Source of the DNA: an uncultured Paracoccus sp.
GTDB taxonomy: Bacteria > Pseudomonadota > Alphaproteobacteria > Rhodobacterales > Rhodobacteraceae
Assembly: GCA_934533075.1 (NCBI GenBank)
Contig: CAKTBJ010000002.1
Coordinates: forward strand, 1-64,000
Direction: 5' to 3'
DNA length: 64,000 nucleotides
The position numbers were made by a program, and so were the translations under genes. The notes under the pieces were generated by a model. It did not search any database and had not been told where the DNA came from. It saw only the letters and a list, made by a program, of their open reading frames with translations. Positions 25,688 to 34,539 of the stretch are shown piece after piece; the first letter of the stretch is position 1; each line of letters opens with the position of its first letter.

Positions 25688-26986
25688 TTGAGATCAATAG
25701 CGATAATAGGTGGAGGGGCCAGTTCCGTGCTGCTGGCCATGCAACTGATGGCGCAATCCGCGGATGCGGGGGTCACGATCTTCGACCCCGCGCAACCGGG
25801 TCGCGGCATCGCCTATGACACGGACAATCCCGGCCATCTGCTGAACGTCCCGGCGGCGCGCATGAGCGCGTGGCCCGACGAACCCGATCACTTCCTGAAC
25901 TGGCTGGGCCGGCAAGCCGGATGGCGCCCGGAGGGCGGCGTCACCGGGCGCAGCTTTGCGCCGCGCCGGGTCTATCGCGCCTATCTGCAAGGCCTGCTGG
26001 ACCCGTGGCCGGACCGGCTGCGCCATATCCCGCAGGCGGTGGCGGAGGTGGCGCCCGATGCCGATGGCGTCGCGCTGACCACGGCGGCGGGGGAAAGCCT
26101 GCGCTTCGACATGGCGGTTCTGGCCACCGGCAACGGCGCCGGGCCGCTGGTGGCGCCGGAGGGGCTGGCCTATTGGGCCAGCCCGACCGGGTTCGACCTG
26201 CCGGCGGCGGCGCCGGTGGCGATCCTCGGCACCGGGCTGTCGATGGTGGACAGCGTGATCGCGCTGCTGGACGCCGGGCATCGCGGGCCGATCACCGCGA
26301 TCTCGCGCCACGGCCTGACCCCGCGCGCCCATGCCACGGGCGCGCATGCCGGCAGCGGCCCGCCGCCGCCGCCCGATCTGCGGCTGGCCACGCTGGCGGC
26401 GTGGTTCCGGCGGGTCCGGCGCGAGGGGCGCCATGACTGGCGGCAGGCGATGGAGCTGCTGCGCCCGCGCACGCAACCGATCTGGCTGGGCTTTTCCGAC
26501 GCCGAGAAGCGCCGCTTCCTGCGCCATGCGCGGCCGTGGTGGGACGTGCATCGCCACCGGCTGGCGCCCGAGGTGCATGCGCGCATGCAGGCGGCGCAGG
26601 CCGATGGAAGGCTGCGGGTGGTGGCGGGCCGCCTGCTGGAGGATCGCAGCGCGCAGGGCGAGGTGACGATCCGCCACCGCGGTTCCGGCCGGCAGGAGGC
26701 GATCCCGGCGCGGTATCTGATCGACTGCCGGGGGCAGGGCGGCAGCGGCGGCATGGCGCATAATCCGCTGCTGGCCGGGCTGGTCGAATCCGGGCTGGCG
26801 CAAGAGGGCTTTGCCGGCCTCGGCCTCGCGGTGGCGCCCGACGGTGCGGTGATCGACGCGCAGGGGCGGGCCTCGCGGCGGCTTTACGCCGTGGGACCGC
26901 CGACCATCGGCACCCTGTGGGAGATCATCGCCATTCCCGACATCCGCATCCAGGCCCGCGACCTGGCCAGGGTGCTGGTGGCATAG
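25688..26986 (+). CDS. FAD/NAD(P)-binding protein, NAD_binding_9 type
   Basis: A 432-residue Rossmann-type flavoprotein. The N-terminal dinucleotide motif SIAIIGGGASSVLLAMQLMA and the DPAQPGRGIAYDTDNPGHLLNVP block are typical of PF13454 proteins. A second glycine motif (APVAILGTGLSMVDS) is near residue 180 and a closing YAVGPPTIGTLWEI near 405. The substrate is unknown, and relatives include hydroxylase and siderophore-like oxidoreductases. It appears to begin at TTG 25688. No better start with a ribosome binding site is evident close by. Confidence 0.82.
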   Translation: MRSIAIIGGGASSVLLAMQLMAQSADAGVTIFDPAQPGRGIAYDTDNPGHLLNVPAARMSAWPDEPDHFLNWLGRQAGWRPEGGVTGRSFAPRRVYRAYLQGLLDPWPDRLRHIPQAVAEVAPDADGVALTTAAGESLRFDMAVLATGNGAGPLVAPEGLAYWASPTGFDLPAAAPVAILGTGLSMVDSVIALLDAGHRGPITAISRHGLTPRAHATGAHAGSGPPPPPDLRLATLAAWFRRVRREGRHDWRQAMELLRPRTQPIWLGFSDAEKRRFLRHARPWWDVHRHRLAPEVHARMQAAQADGRLRVVAGRLLEDRSAQGEVTIRHRGSGRQEAIPARYLIDCRGQGGSGGMAHNPLLAGLVESGLAQEGFAGLGLAVAPDGAVIDAQGRASRRLYAVGPPTIGTLWEIIAIPDIRIQARDLARVLVA

Positions 26987-27010
26987 GCGAAGGGGTCGCC
27001 GGCCGCCGCG

Positions 27011-27514
27011 TCAGGGCGCGGCACGCAGGACGTAAAGCCGGTGGCCCTCGGCATCCTCGCTTTCGACGCGCATGCCGATCTTTTCGGCCACCCGCATCGA
27101 CGGGATATTGCCGGGATGGATCTGCGCCACGATGCGCGGCAGGCGCAGCGCGCGCAGCGCATGCTCGGCGATGGGCCGCGCCGCCTCGGTGGCATAGCCC
27201 TTGCCCCAGGCGGTGCGGTTCAGCCGCCAGCCGATTTCCACCTCGGAACCCGGCCCGCCCAGCGGAATCAGCAGGATCCAGCCGGCGAAGGCCCCCGGCG
27301 CGGCGGTCGGAAAGATCGACCAATAGCCCAGCCCCGCGCCGAAGCGGGTGGTCATGCGCGTGCGCAGGAAGGCCGCGTGCCGTGCGGGGTCCTGCCACGG
27401 GCCGGGAACGAACCGCGTCACCTCGGGGTCGCGGTCCATCGCCATGCAGGCATCGTAATCCGCCATCACCCGCGGCCGCAGGACCAGCCGCGCGGTCTGG
27501 AAGGACGGCATCAC
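27011..27514 (-). CDS. RimJ/RimL-type GNAT acetyltransferase
   Basis: A 167-residue GNAT of the ribosomal-protein/other acetyltransferase_3 group: FQTARLVLRPRVMADYDACM at the start, EVEIGWRLNRTAWGKGYATE with the acetyl-CoA-binding GKGYATEA, and NIPSMRVAEKIGM with the family's Asn-x-x-Ser-x-x-x-x-x-K-x-G pattern. Its start overlaps the stop of the ClpP-like gene upstream by 4 bp, so the two are translationally coupled. Confidence 0.88.
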   Translation of the reverse strand: MMPSFQTARLVLRPRVMADYDACMAMDRDPEVTRFVPGPWQDPARHAAFLRTRMTTRFGAGLGYWSIFPTAAPGAFAGWILLIPLGGPGSEVEIGWRLNRTAWGKGYATEAARPIAEHALRALRLPRIVAQIHPGNIPSMRVAEKIGMRVESEDAEGHRLYVLRAAP

Positions 27515-28563
27515 CGCGACGGCTCGCGGTTGCGGATCGAGATCACCGAGGCGCAGTTCCAGAAGATTTCCGCGATCTTGCCGTCATAGACATCGCCGTG
27601 GAAGCCGAAGGCCATCTCCTCGCGCCGGTCGAACATCTTCGCCCCCAGCGAGGAGTTGCGCATCACCACCCGCGCCGTCCGCTGCGGCACCCGGAACCCC
27701 ACGGCGGCGATCTGCCCGCGCCGGGACAGCAGTTCCTGATCCAGCACCGGGTAATCCCGCCCGCCGCTATGCAGCAGCAGCCGGCCCTGGAAGGCATGCG
27801 CCGGCTCTTGCAGATAGGCCACGCCGGTCATGCCCTGCGGCCCGCAGCTCAGTTGCAGGCCGTTATAGCCGACCAGCGCGTCCTGCTCGATGTTCAGGCT
27901 CAGCATGCCGCGGATATTGCGGTATTCGACGGTCTGGCCGCGCACGTCCTGGGTGATGACCTTCAGGCTGGCCAGCCGGTCATGCGGCACCCAATAAATG
28001 CCGTCCTCTGCGCTGGACACGATGTCCTTGAAGAAATCCGCATCCACGCCGCGCTGGCGCAGATAGCCGACGATCATCGCGCTGAGGTCCTGCGACAGCG
28101 CGATGGCCTCGCCGCCGCGCATGGATTTGCCCTCCATGTAGAACTTGTGCACGCCGATCTTGGCGCGCGGCGCCAGATAGCGGAACTTTGCCCCCAGATA
28201 GGCATAGACGCAGGCGCTGGCACAGACGGCGGCGCCGGAACTGCGCGCCTCGACATGCGATTGCGTGGTGTTGGGCAGGGCGGCGATAAGCTCGCCCATC
28301 TCGATGCCCTCGACCAGCGCGCCGCCGGGGCTGTCGAAATGGAAGGCCATGTCGCGCACGGCCTTGTCGGCATGGCGTGCCAGCTCGCGCCGCAGCCGGG
28401 CGGTGTCGCCCTTCTGGAACTCGCCCCGGATATAGATGTTCAGCAAGGGCGGCGCGGTGGGGCCGCCGGCGACATATTCGCTTTCGATGGTGGCCGCGCC
28501 CCCGCGCGCCCCGAGGCCGAGGGCGAGGCAAAGCGACAGCAGCAGGCGGGCGATCCAAGGCAT
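27511..28563 (-). CDS. Periplasmic ClpP-like protein of unknown function
   Basis: This 350-residue protein starts with a signal peptide (MPWIARLLLSLCLALGLGAR). The next 180 residues have ClpP/crotonase-like features: FHFDSPGGALVEGIEMGELI, ARSSGAAVCASACVYAYLGA with a Ser in the SxGA-type position, and a following IGVHKFYMEGKSM. The C-terminal 150 residues are a separate, unrecognised domain (QLSCGPQGMTGVAYLQEPAH; NCASVISIRNREPSR). This is the COG3904-like type of predicted periplasmic protein. Peptidase activity is possible but not proven. An upstream ATG at 28599 would add 12 residues before the signal peptide. Confidence 0.8.
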   Translation of the reverse strand: MPWIARLLLSLCLALGLGARGGAATIESEYVAGGPTAPPLLNIYIRGEFQKGDTARLRRELARHADKAVRDMAFHFDSPGGALVEGIEMGELIAALPNTTQSHVEARSSGAAVCASACVYAYLGAKFRYLAPRAKIGVHKFYMEGKSMRGGEAIALSQDLSAMIVGYLRQRGVDADFFKDIVSSAEDGIYWVPHDRLASLKVITQDVRGQTVEYRNIRGMLSLNIEQDALVGYNGLQLSCGPQGMTGVAYLQEPAHAFQGRLLLHSGGRDYPVLDQELLSRRGQIAAVGFRVPQRTARVVMRNSSLGAKMFDRREEMAFGFHGDVYDGKIAEIFWNCASVISIRNREPSR

Positions 28564-28789
28564 CTTGGCAACGGGGCTGGGACTGGACCCGTCCAGCATC
28601 GCCAGTTTCCGCCGGGTTGCAATGCCCGCCGCGCGTCCCGCCATTTCGTGAACGCCCCCGGTTTGACTTTGCCGGGGCGCGGGGCTAGGGCAGCGGATCG
28701 GCTGTTTCGCACAGGCCGGGGATATGGCCCCCGGCGGCGGGAATGCGCCGCGAAACCCGGCCGATGCGGCCCCCGATCCAGGCAGAGAC

Positions 28790-30775
28790 ATGACCATGAA
28801 CGAGATCGCCGCGCCTCTGGCCGCGGCCCTGGCCGCGCGAGGCTATGAGACGCTGACCGCCGTGCAGCAGGCGGTGCTGAACCCCGAGGCGCAGGGCCGC
28901 GACCTGCTGGTCTCGGCGCAGACCGGCTCCGGCAAGACGGTGGCCTTCGGCATTGCCGCCGCGCCCGAACTGCTGGGCGCGGAGGGCGCGATGCCCGAGG
29001 CCACCCCGCCTTTGGCGCTGGCCATCGCCCCCACGCGCGAGCTGGCCATGCAGGTCGCCGCCGAACTGCGCTGGCTCTATGCCGGGACCGGCGCGCGCAT
29101 CGCCACCTGCGTCGGCGGCATGGACTATCGCGCCGAGCGCCGGGCGCTGGAGCGTGGCGCCCAGATCGTCGTCGGCACGCCGGGCCGGCTGCACGACCAT
29201 ATCGACCGCGGCAGCCTCGACCTGTCGGCGCTGCGGGTGGCGGTGCTGGACGAGGCCGACGAGATGCTGGACCTCGGCTTTCGCGAGGATCTGGAGGCGA
29301 TCCTGCAAGCCGCCCCGGACAGCCGCCGCACGCTGATGTTCTCGGCCACGGTGCCGGCGGCCATCGAAAAGCTGGCCCGCGACTTCCAGCGCGACAGCCT
29401 GCGCATCACGGCGATGGGCGAGGCCCGCCAGCATGGCGACATCGCCTATCGCGCGCTCTCCATCGCCACGCGCGACCGCGAGAACGCCATTTTCAACCTG
29501 CTGCGCTTCTACGAGGCGCGCACCGCCATCGTGTTCTGCAAGACCCGCGCCAACGTCAATCACCTGCTGGCGCGCATGGGCAACCGGGGCTTTCGCGTCG
29601 TGGCCCTGTCGGGCGAGTTGTCCCAGCAGGAGCGCACGCACGCGCTGCAAGCCCTGCGTGATGGGCGCGCGCGGGTCTGCATCGCCACCGACGTGGCCGC
29701 GCGCGGCATCGACCTGCCGGGGCTGGAACTGGTGATCCATGCCGACCTGCCCACGAATTCCGAGACGCTGCTGCACCGCTCCGGCCGCACGGGCCGGGCG
29801 GGGGCGAAGGGGGTCTCGGCGCTGATCGTGGCCCCGGCGGATTACCGCAAGGCCCAGCGGCTGCTGGCCGGGGCCAAGGTGGTGGCCGAATGGGGCAAGC
29901 CGCCCTCGGCCGACGAGGTTGCCGCCCGCGACGACCTGCGCATGCTGGAGCATCCGGCCCTGACCACCCCGCTGGAGGACATGGCCATCGCCCGCGACCT
30001 GCTGGCACGGGTGGGGGCCGAGCAGGTGGCAAGCGCCTTCGTGCAGTTGTGGCGCGAGGGCCGGCCGCCGCCGGAGGAGCTGACCGACAGCGTCCCGATC
30101 AGCGATGCCGCGCCGCGCCCGCCGCGCGATTTCGGGGCCTCGGTCTGGTTTGTGCTGCCTATCGGCCATGCCGACCGGGCCGAGGCGCGTTGGCTGCTGC
30201 CCAAGATCTGCGAGGCCGGCGGCATCACCCGCGACGCCATCGGCGCGATCCGGGTCCGCGATGCGGAAACCTGGGTGCAGATCGCCACCGGCGAGGCTCC
30301 GCGCTTCGGAGAGGCGGCGGAAATCAAGCCCGGCCTGGTGATGCGCCGCCTGCAAGGGGCGCCGTCGCTGGACCACGAGCCGGCGCGTCCCGCAGCGCCC
30401 AGGCCGGCGCGGTCCGGCGAGAAACCCCATCCAAAGCCCCGCAAGCCGTTCGAGGCAAAGGCGGCCGGCGAGGCCGCGGCCGACAAGCCCCGTGCCAGGC
30501 CGCGCAAGGCACCGGAGGCTTCGGTTGACCACGCCCCGAAGCCGCGCCAGCCGCAGCCCGAGGCCGAGGCTGCCGCGGCATGGTCGCCGCTGGCCGGCGA
30601 TACCGGGCTGGTCGCCCCCACGCCGCGCAAGAAGCCGCGCTGGGACGCGGCGCAGAAGGCGGCGAAGGGCCGGAAGCCCGGTCCCGGCAAGCCTGCCGCG
30701 CCCAAGGGCAAACCCGCCACCCGCCAGCCCCGCGGCGGCAACGCCGCGCCGCGCCGGCCGAAGGGGAGGGGCTAG
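28790..30775 (+). CDS. DEAD-box RNA helicase of the DbpA/CsdA-like type
   Basis: The 661-residue protein has the helicase core (SAQTGSGKT, PTRELAM, LDEADEMLDLGF, MFSAT, RSGRTGRAGAKG), a central DbpA-type RNA-binding domain near residues 450-520 (VWFVLPIGHADRAEARWLLP; AIRVRDAETWVQIATG), and a Lys/Pro/Arg-rich tail of about 130 residues ending RQPRGGNAAPRRPKGRG. DbpA-domain helicases act in 50S assembly or cold adaptation. It is the second such helicase in the window with a long disordered basic tail. ATG 28790 or 28796 fits the domain start. Confidence 0.92.
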   Translation: MTMNEIAAPLAAALAARGYETLTAVQQAVLNPEAQGRDLLVSAQTGSGKTVAFGIAAAPELLGAEGAMPEATPPLALAIAPTRELAMQVAAELRWLYAGTGARIATCVGGMDYRAERRALERGAQIVVGTPGRLHDHIDRGSLDLSALRVAVLDEADEMLDLGFREDLEAILQAAPDSRRTLMFSATVPAAIEKLARDFQRDSLRITAMGEARQHGDIAYRALSIATRDRENAIFNLLRFYEARTAIVFCKTRANVNHLLARMGNRGFRVVALSGELSQQERTHALQALRDGRARVCIATDVAARGIDLPGLELVIHADLPTNSETLLHRSGRTGRAGAKGVSALIVAPADYRKAQRLLAGAKVVAEWGKPPSADEVAARDDLRMLEHPALTTPLEDMAIARDLLARVGAEQVASAFVQLWREGRPPPEELTDSVPISDAAPRPPRDFGASVWFVLPIGHADRAEARWLLPKICEAGGITRDAIGAIRVRDAETWVQIATGEAPRFGEAAEIKPGLVMRRLQGAPSLDHEPARPAAPRPARSGEKPHPKPRKPFEAKAAGEAAADKPRARPRKAPEASVDHAPKPRQPQPEAEAAAAWSPLAGDTGLVAPTPRKKPRWDAAQKAAKGRKPGPGKPAAPKGKPATRQPRGGNAAPRRPKGRG

Positions 30776-31055
30776 GCTTCGGCGCCCGCGCTGCCGGCCT
30801 CCCGCATGGCGGCAAGCGGCATGTTCCGAAGCCGGCGGCAAGGCCCGCGCTTTCAGCGGTGGCTGTCGGGGGCTGGGGACCGGATCGCGATCTCGACCGC
30901 CTCGGCCCGCACCGACCTGTCGGTCGGGCGCGTCCGCCGGGGCGATCGGTCCCGGCGTCCTTCCCGGATAGGCGGGTGAATGCGCGGGTCACAGGCGAGG
31001 ATGTCGCGAAATGCCGAACGGTGACAGGTCAGGAAATTCAATGAAAACAATATAA

Positions 31056-31145
31056 TGGCGGAGGCGGTGGGATTCGAACCCACGGCGGGGTTCCCCCCGC
31101 GTCGGTTTTCAAGACCGGTGCAATAGACCACTCTGCCACGCCTCC
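31056..31145 (-). tRNA. tRNA-Ser(UGA)
   Basis: A 90-base class II tRNA: acceptor GGAGGCG paired with CGCCTCC, anticodon loop CTTGAAA (anticodon TGA), long variable arm with CGCGGGGGGAACCCCGC, GGTTCGAATCC T-arm and encoded CCA. It lies upstream of the ALDH16 operon's end, with no island attached. Confidence 0.95.
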
Positions 31146-31191
31146 GCAGCCGGTCCCGCTTACGCAAGCGCGCCCGCCTGCGCAAGCCGGT

Positions 31192-33576
31192 TCAGGCGCC
31201 GTAGGGAACCCAGATCGTCTTGACCTGCATCGCGTCCTCGGCCAGCGACAGCAGCGCCTCGGGCGGCAGGTTGGCCCAGTCCACCGCCGCAAACCGCTGC
31301 ACCGGCTTGAGATTGCCGGCGGCGCGCGCCTCGATCCCCGCCGTCAGCGCCGTGTCGCCGGCGTGAAACAGGGCCGCGACCTCGTCGTGATCGGCCAGAA
31401 CCGGGGCCAGAACCGCCGGGTCGCCGCTGACGATGTTCACCACACCGCCGGGAATGTCCGAACTGTCGCAGGCCTGTGCCAGATCGCCCGCCGTCCAGGC
31501 CTGCGCCGGCGCGGGCACGGCCACCACGCGATTGCCCATCGCGGTCAGCGCCCCCAGCAGCGTCATCATGCCCAGCAGCGGCTGAAGCGGCGGGCAGATC
31601 ACGCCGACCACGCCCCAGGGCTGGTTCATCGCCAGCGTGACATGCCGGGCGCGGGTGGACTGCACCTGACCGGCCAGCTTGTCGGCCAGCCCGGCCAGAA
31701 CGACCAGACGGTCGATGCTGGCATCGACCTCGGCCTCGGCTTCGGCCCCGTCCACGCCGGCCAGCGCCAGCCCATGCGCGAATTGTGCCCGGCGCTGGGC
31801 GATGTTTTCGGCCAGGAACCACAGCACTTGCGCACGGTTGTGGCCGGGCTGGGCCGACCAGCCGCGGGCCTTGACCGCCGCCTCGACGGCGTTGCGGATG
31901 TCCTTGCGGTTGCCGAGGCCCGCCTGCCCGAACACGGTCCCGTCCGGCCCGCGCAGCGCATAGGAGGCGCCGCCATCCGGCCGCACCTGCCTGCCGCCGA
32001 TATACAGTTTCAGCGTTCGGTCCAGACCCGGCGCCGCATTGCCGCCCGCCACCGGCGCGGCCGCCGGCGCGGCGGCGAAATCGACCGGCGCGACCTCTCC
32101 CACGGTATCGGGCAAAGGCAGGCGCAGATAGGCGCGCAGGCCGGCGGCGCCGCCCTCGCGCCCGAAGCCGCTTTCCTTCATGCCGCCGAAGGGCGCGCCG
32201 GCATCCAGCATGTTGGCGCCGTTGATCCAGACCACGCCGGCCTCGATCCGCGCGGCGAGGTCCATCGCCACGTCCAGATTCTGCGTCCAGACCGAGGCCG
32301 CCAGCCCGTAAGCGGTGTTGTTGGCCAGGGCCACCGCCTCGTCCGGGGTGCGGAAGGTGGACAGGGTGGCGACCGGCCCGAAGATTTCGACCTGTTGCAG
32401 GGTGGAGGCGGGCGCCACCCCCGTCACCAGTCCCGGCGCGCAGAAATGCCCTGCCTCCGGCAGCGGGCCGGGCGATGTGTGCAGCACCGCGCCCTCGGCC
32501 ACGCCCTGCGCCAGCAGCCCCTCGATCCGCGCCTTTTGACGGGCCGAGATGATGGCGCCCATATCCGTCGATTTATCAAGGGGATCGCCCACGCGCAGCG
32601 CCGCCATCCGCTCGCGCAGCCGGGCCTCGAAGCGCGCGGCCACCCCCTCCTGCACCAGCAGGCGCGAGCCGGCGCAACAGACCTGACCCTGGTTGAACCA
32701 GATGCCGTCCACCACGCCCTCGACCGCGGCCTCCAGATCGGCATCGGCCAGCACGACGAAGGGGGATTTGCCGCCCAGTTCCAGCGTCAGCGCCTTGTTT
32801 TGCCCGGCGGTGAGGCGGCGGATCGCGCGGCCCACCTCGGTCGAGCCGGTGAAGGCCACCTTGTCCACGCCCCGATGCGCGACCAGCGTGGCCCCGGTCT
32901 CGCCCGCGCCGGTGAGGATGTTGACCACGCCGGGGGGCAAGCCGACCTCGGCGCAGATTTCCGCGAAGGCCAAGGCGGTCAGCGGGGTTTCCTCGGCCGG
33001 TTTCAGCACCACGGTATTGCCGGCGGCCAGCGCCGGGGCGACCTTCCAGGCCAGCATCAGCAGCGGGAAGTTCCACGGGATCACCTGCGCGCAGACGCCA
33101 TGCGGGCGGTGGTTGGGAAACAGCAGCGGCAGGCTCGCCGCCCAGCCGGCATGATGGTGGAAATGCCGGGCGACCAGCGGAATGTCGATGTCGCGGCTTT
33201 CGCGGATCGGCTTGCCGTTGTCGACGGTTTCCAGAACCGACAGGAACCGCTCGCGTTTCTGGACATGGCGGGCCAGCGCGTAAAGGTGGCGCGCGCGGCC
33301 CTGCGGTCCCAGCGCCTGCCAGGCGGGCAGGGCCTTGCGGGCGGCGGCCACGGCAAGCTCGATCTCGGCCGGGTCGGCGGCGGTGATCGGGGGCAGGGCC
33401 TCGCCGGTGGCGGGGTTTTCCACCGCGATCGCCCGGTCTGCGCGATGCGGGGTGAAGGCGCCGTCGATGAACAGGCCAAAGCCGCCCTCATGCGCCGCCA
33501 GCCAGTCCTGCACGGCCGAGGCATCCTCGGGCGCGGCGCCGTAATCGAGTGTCTTCAGGATGTCGCGGATGCTCAT
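31192..33576 (-). CDS. ALDH16-type tandem-domain aldehyde dehydrogenase
   Basis: The 794-residue protein is two aldehyde dehydrogenase folds in tandem. The first (about 1-500) is complete: IPWNFPLLMLAWKVAPALA, TGSTEVG, LELGGKSPFVV with the general-base Glu, and NQGQVCCAGS with the catalytic Cys at about 300. The second (about 530-794) keeps ALDH shape (LYIGGRQVRPDGG; VGVICPPLQPLLGM) but lacks the ELGG and catalytic-Cys segments, as in ALDH16. An ALDH16 of this two-domain form has been characterised from Loktanella, also Rhodobacterales. deoC lies 9 bp upstream, so the probable role is oxidation of the acetaldehyde made by deoxyribose-phosphate aldolase. Confidence 0.93.
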   Translation of the reverse strand: MSIRDILKTLDYGAAPEDASAVQDWLAAHEGGFGLFIDGAFTPHRADRAIAVENPATGEALPPITAADPAEIELAVAAARKALPAWQALGPQGRARHLYALARHVQKRERFLSVLETVDNGKPIRESRDIDIPLVARHFHHHAGWAASLPLLFPNHRPHGVCAQVIPWNFPLLMLAWKVAPALAAGNTVVLKPAEETPLTALAFAEICAEVGLPPGVVNILTGAGETGATLVAHRGVDKVAFTGSTEVGRAIRRLTAGQNKALTLELGGKSPFVVLADADLEAAVEGVVDGIWFNQGQVCCAGSRLLVQEGVAARFEARLRERMAALRVGDPLDKSTDMGAIISARQKARIEGLLAQGVAEGAVLHTSPGPLPEAGHFCAPGLVTGVAPASTLQQVEIFGPVATLSTFRTPDEAVALANNTAYGLAASVWTQNLDVAMDLAARIEAGVVWINGANMLDAGAPFGGMKESGFGREGGAAGLRAYLRLPLPDTVGEVAPVDFAAAPAAAPVAGGNAAPGLDRTLKLYIGGRQVRPDGGASYALRGPDGTVFGQAGLGNRKDIRNAVEAAVKARGWSAQPGHNRAQVLWFLAENIAQRRAQFAHGLALAGVDGAEAEAEVDASIDRLVVLAGLADKLAGQVQSTRARHVTLAMNQPWGVVGVICPPLQPLLGMMTLLGALTAMGNRVVAVPAPAQAWTAGDLAQACDSSDIPGGVVNIVSGDPAVLAPVLADHDEVAALFHAGDTALTAGIEARAAGNLKPVQRFAAVDWANLPPEALLSLAEDAMQVKTIWVPYGA

Positions 33577-33585
33577 GGCCAGCCC

Positions 33586-34539
33586 TCAGCCGATCGGGTG
33601 ATGCGAAGCCGCCGCATAGCGGCCGGTCACGAAATGCTCGATCTGGCGCTCGATGTCGCCCAGCATGGACGAGGCGCCGATGCGGAAGCGGTCGGGCTGC
33701 ATGGCCTCGAACCCCAATTCCTCGCGCATCAAGGACAGCCAGACCATCGCCTCCTTGGCGGTCTTCAGCCCGCCGGCGGGCTTGAAGCCCACCACCTGCC
33801 CGCTGCGCGCGCCATAGGCGCGGATGGCGCGCAGCATGGTCAGGGCGACGGGCAGGGTGGCGTTCTCGGCCTCCTTGCCGGTCGAGGTCTTGATGAAATC
33901 CGCCCCCGCCTGCATCGCCACCATCGAAGCCGCGAAAATCGTGGTCAGCGTGCCCAGTTCCCCGGTGGCGAGGATGGCCTTCAGATGCGCCGGGCCGCAG
34001 GCCTCGCGCATCGCGGCCACCTCGTCGTAAAGCGCCGCCCAGTCGCCGCGCAGGGCATGTTCGCGGGTGATCACGATGTCGATTTCCGCCGCGCCCTGCT
34101 CTACGGCATAGCGGATCTCGGCCAGCCGCAGCGGCAGGGGCATCAGCCCGGCGGGAAAGCCGGTGGCGACCGAGGCCACCGGGATGCCCGAGCCGTCAAG
34201 CGCCGCCACCGCCGGCGCCACCATCGTCGGATAGACGCAGATGGCGGCGGTGGTCAGGGCCTCGTCCGCCAGTCCCAGCGCGTCCTGCAAGTCGGGCCGG
34301 ATCGGCTGGCGGGCCTTGGCGCAGAGGCGGCGCACCCGGTCCGCCGTATCGTCGCCCGACAGCGTGGTCAGGTCGATGCAGCGGATGGCATGGACCAGCC
34401 AGGCGGCTTGATGGGCCTTCTTGACGCTGCGGCGCGGCGCGATCTGGGCGGCCCGGCGCTCGGCGGCGGAGCGGTTGACGATCACCCCCTCGAACCAGTC
34501 GGGCGCCAGCGGCGTGCCGGTGTTGCGCGGATGGCTCAT
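33586..34539 (-). CDS. deoC: Deoxyribose-phosphate aldolase
   Basis: Splits 2-deoxyribose 5-phosphate into glyceraldehyde 3-phosphate and acetaldehyde. The 317-residue form is longer than the 220-260-residue bacterial enzymes and resembles the eukaryotic-type DeoC. Features are IRCIDLTTLSGDDTADRVRR, EIDIVITREHALRGDW, LKAILATGEL with the reactive Lys region, and FIKTSTGKEAENAT carrying the Schiff-base Lys, then GFKPAGGLKTAKEA. It sits between ribokinase and ALDH16. The start overlaps the ribokinase stop by 4 bp. The trio looks like a deoxynucleoside or ribose salvage operon. Confidence 0.95.
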   Translation of the reverse strand: MSHPRNTGTPLAPDWFEGVIVNRSAAERRAAQIAPRRSVKKAHQAAWLVHAIRCIDLTTLSGDDTADRVRRLCAKARQPIRPDLQDALGLADEALTTAAICVYPTMVAPAVAALDGSGIPVASVATGFPAGLMPLPLRLAEIRYAVEQGAAEIDIVITREHALRGDWAALYDEVAAMREACGPAHLKAILATGELGTLTTIFAASMVAMQAGADFIKTSTGKEAENATLPVALTMLRAIRAYGARSGQVVGFKPAGGLKTAKEAMVWLSLMREELGFEAMQPDRFRIGASSMLGDIERQIEHFVTGRYAAASHHPIG

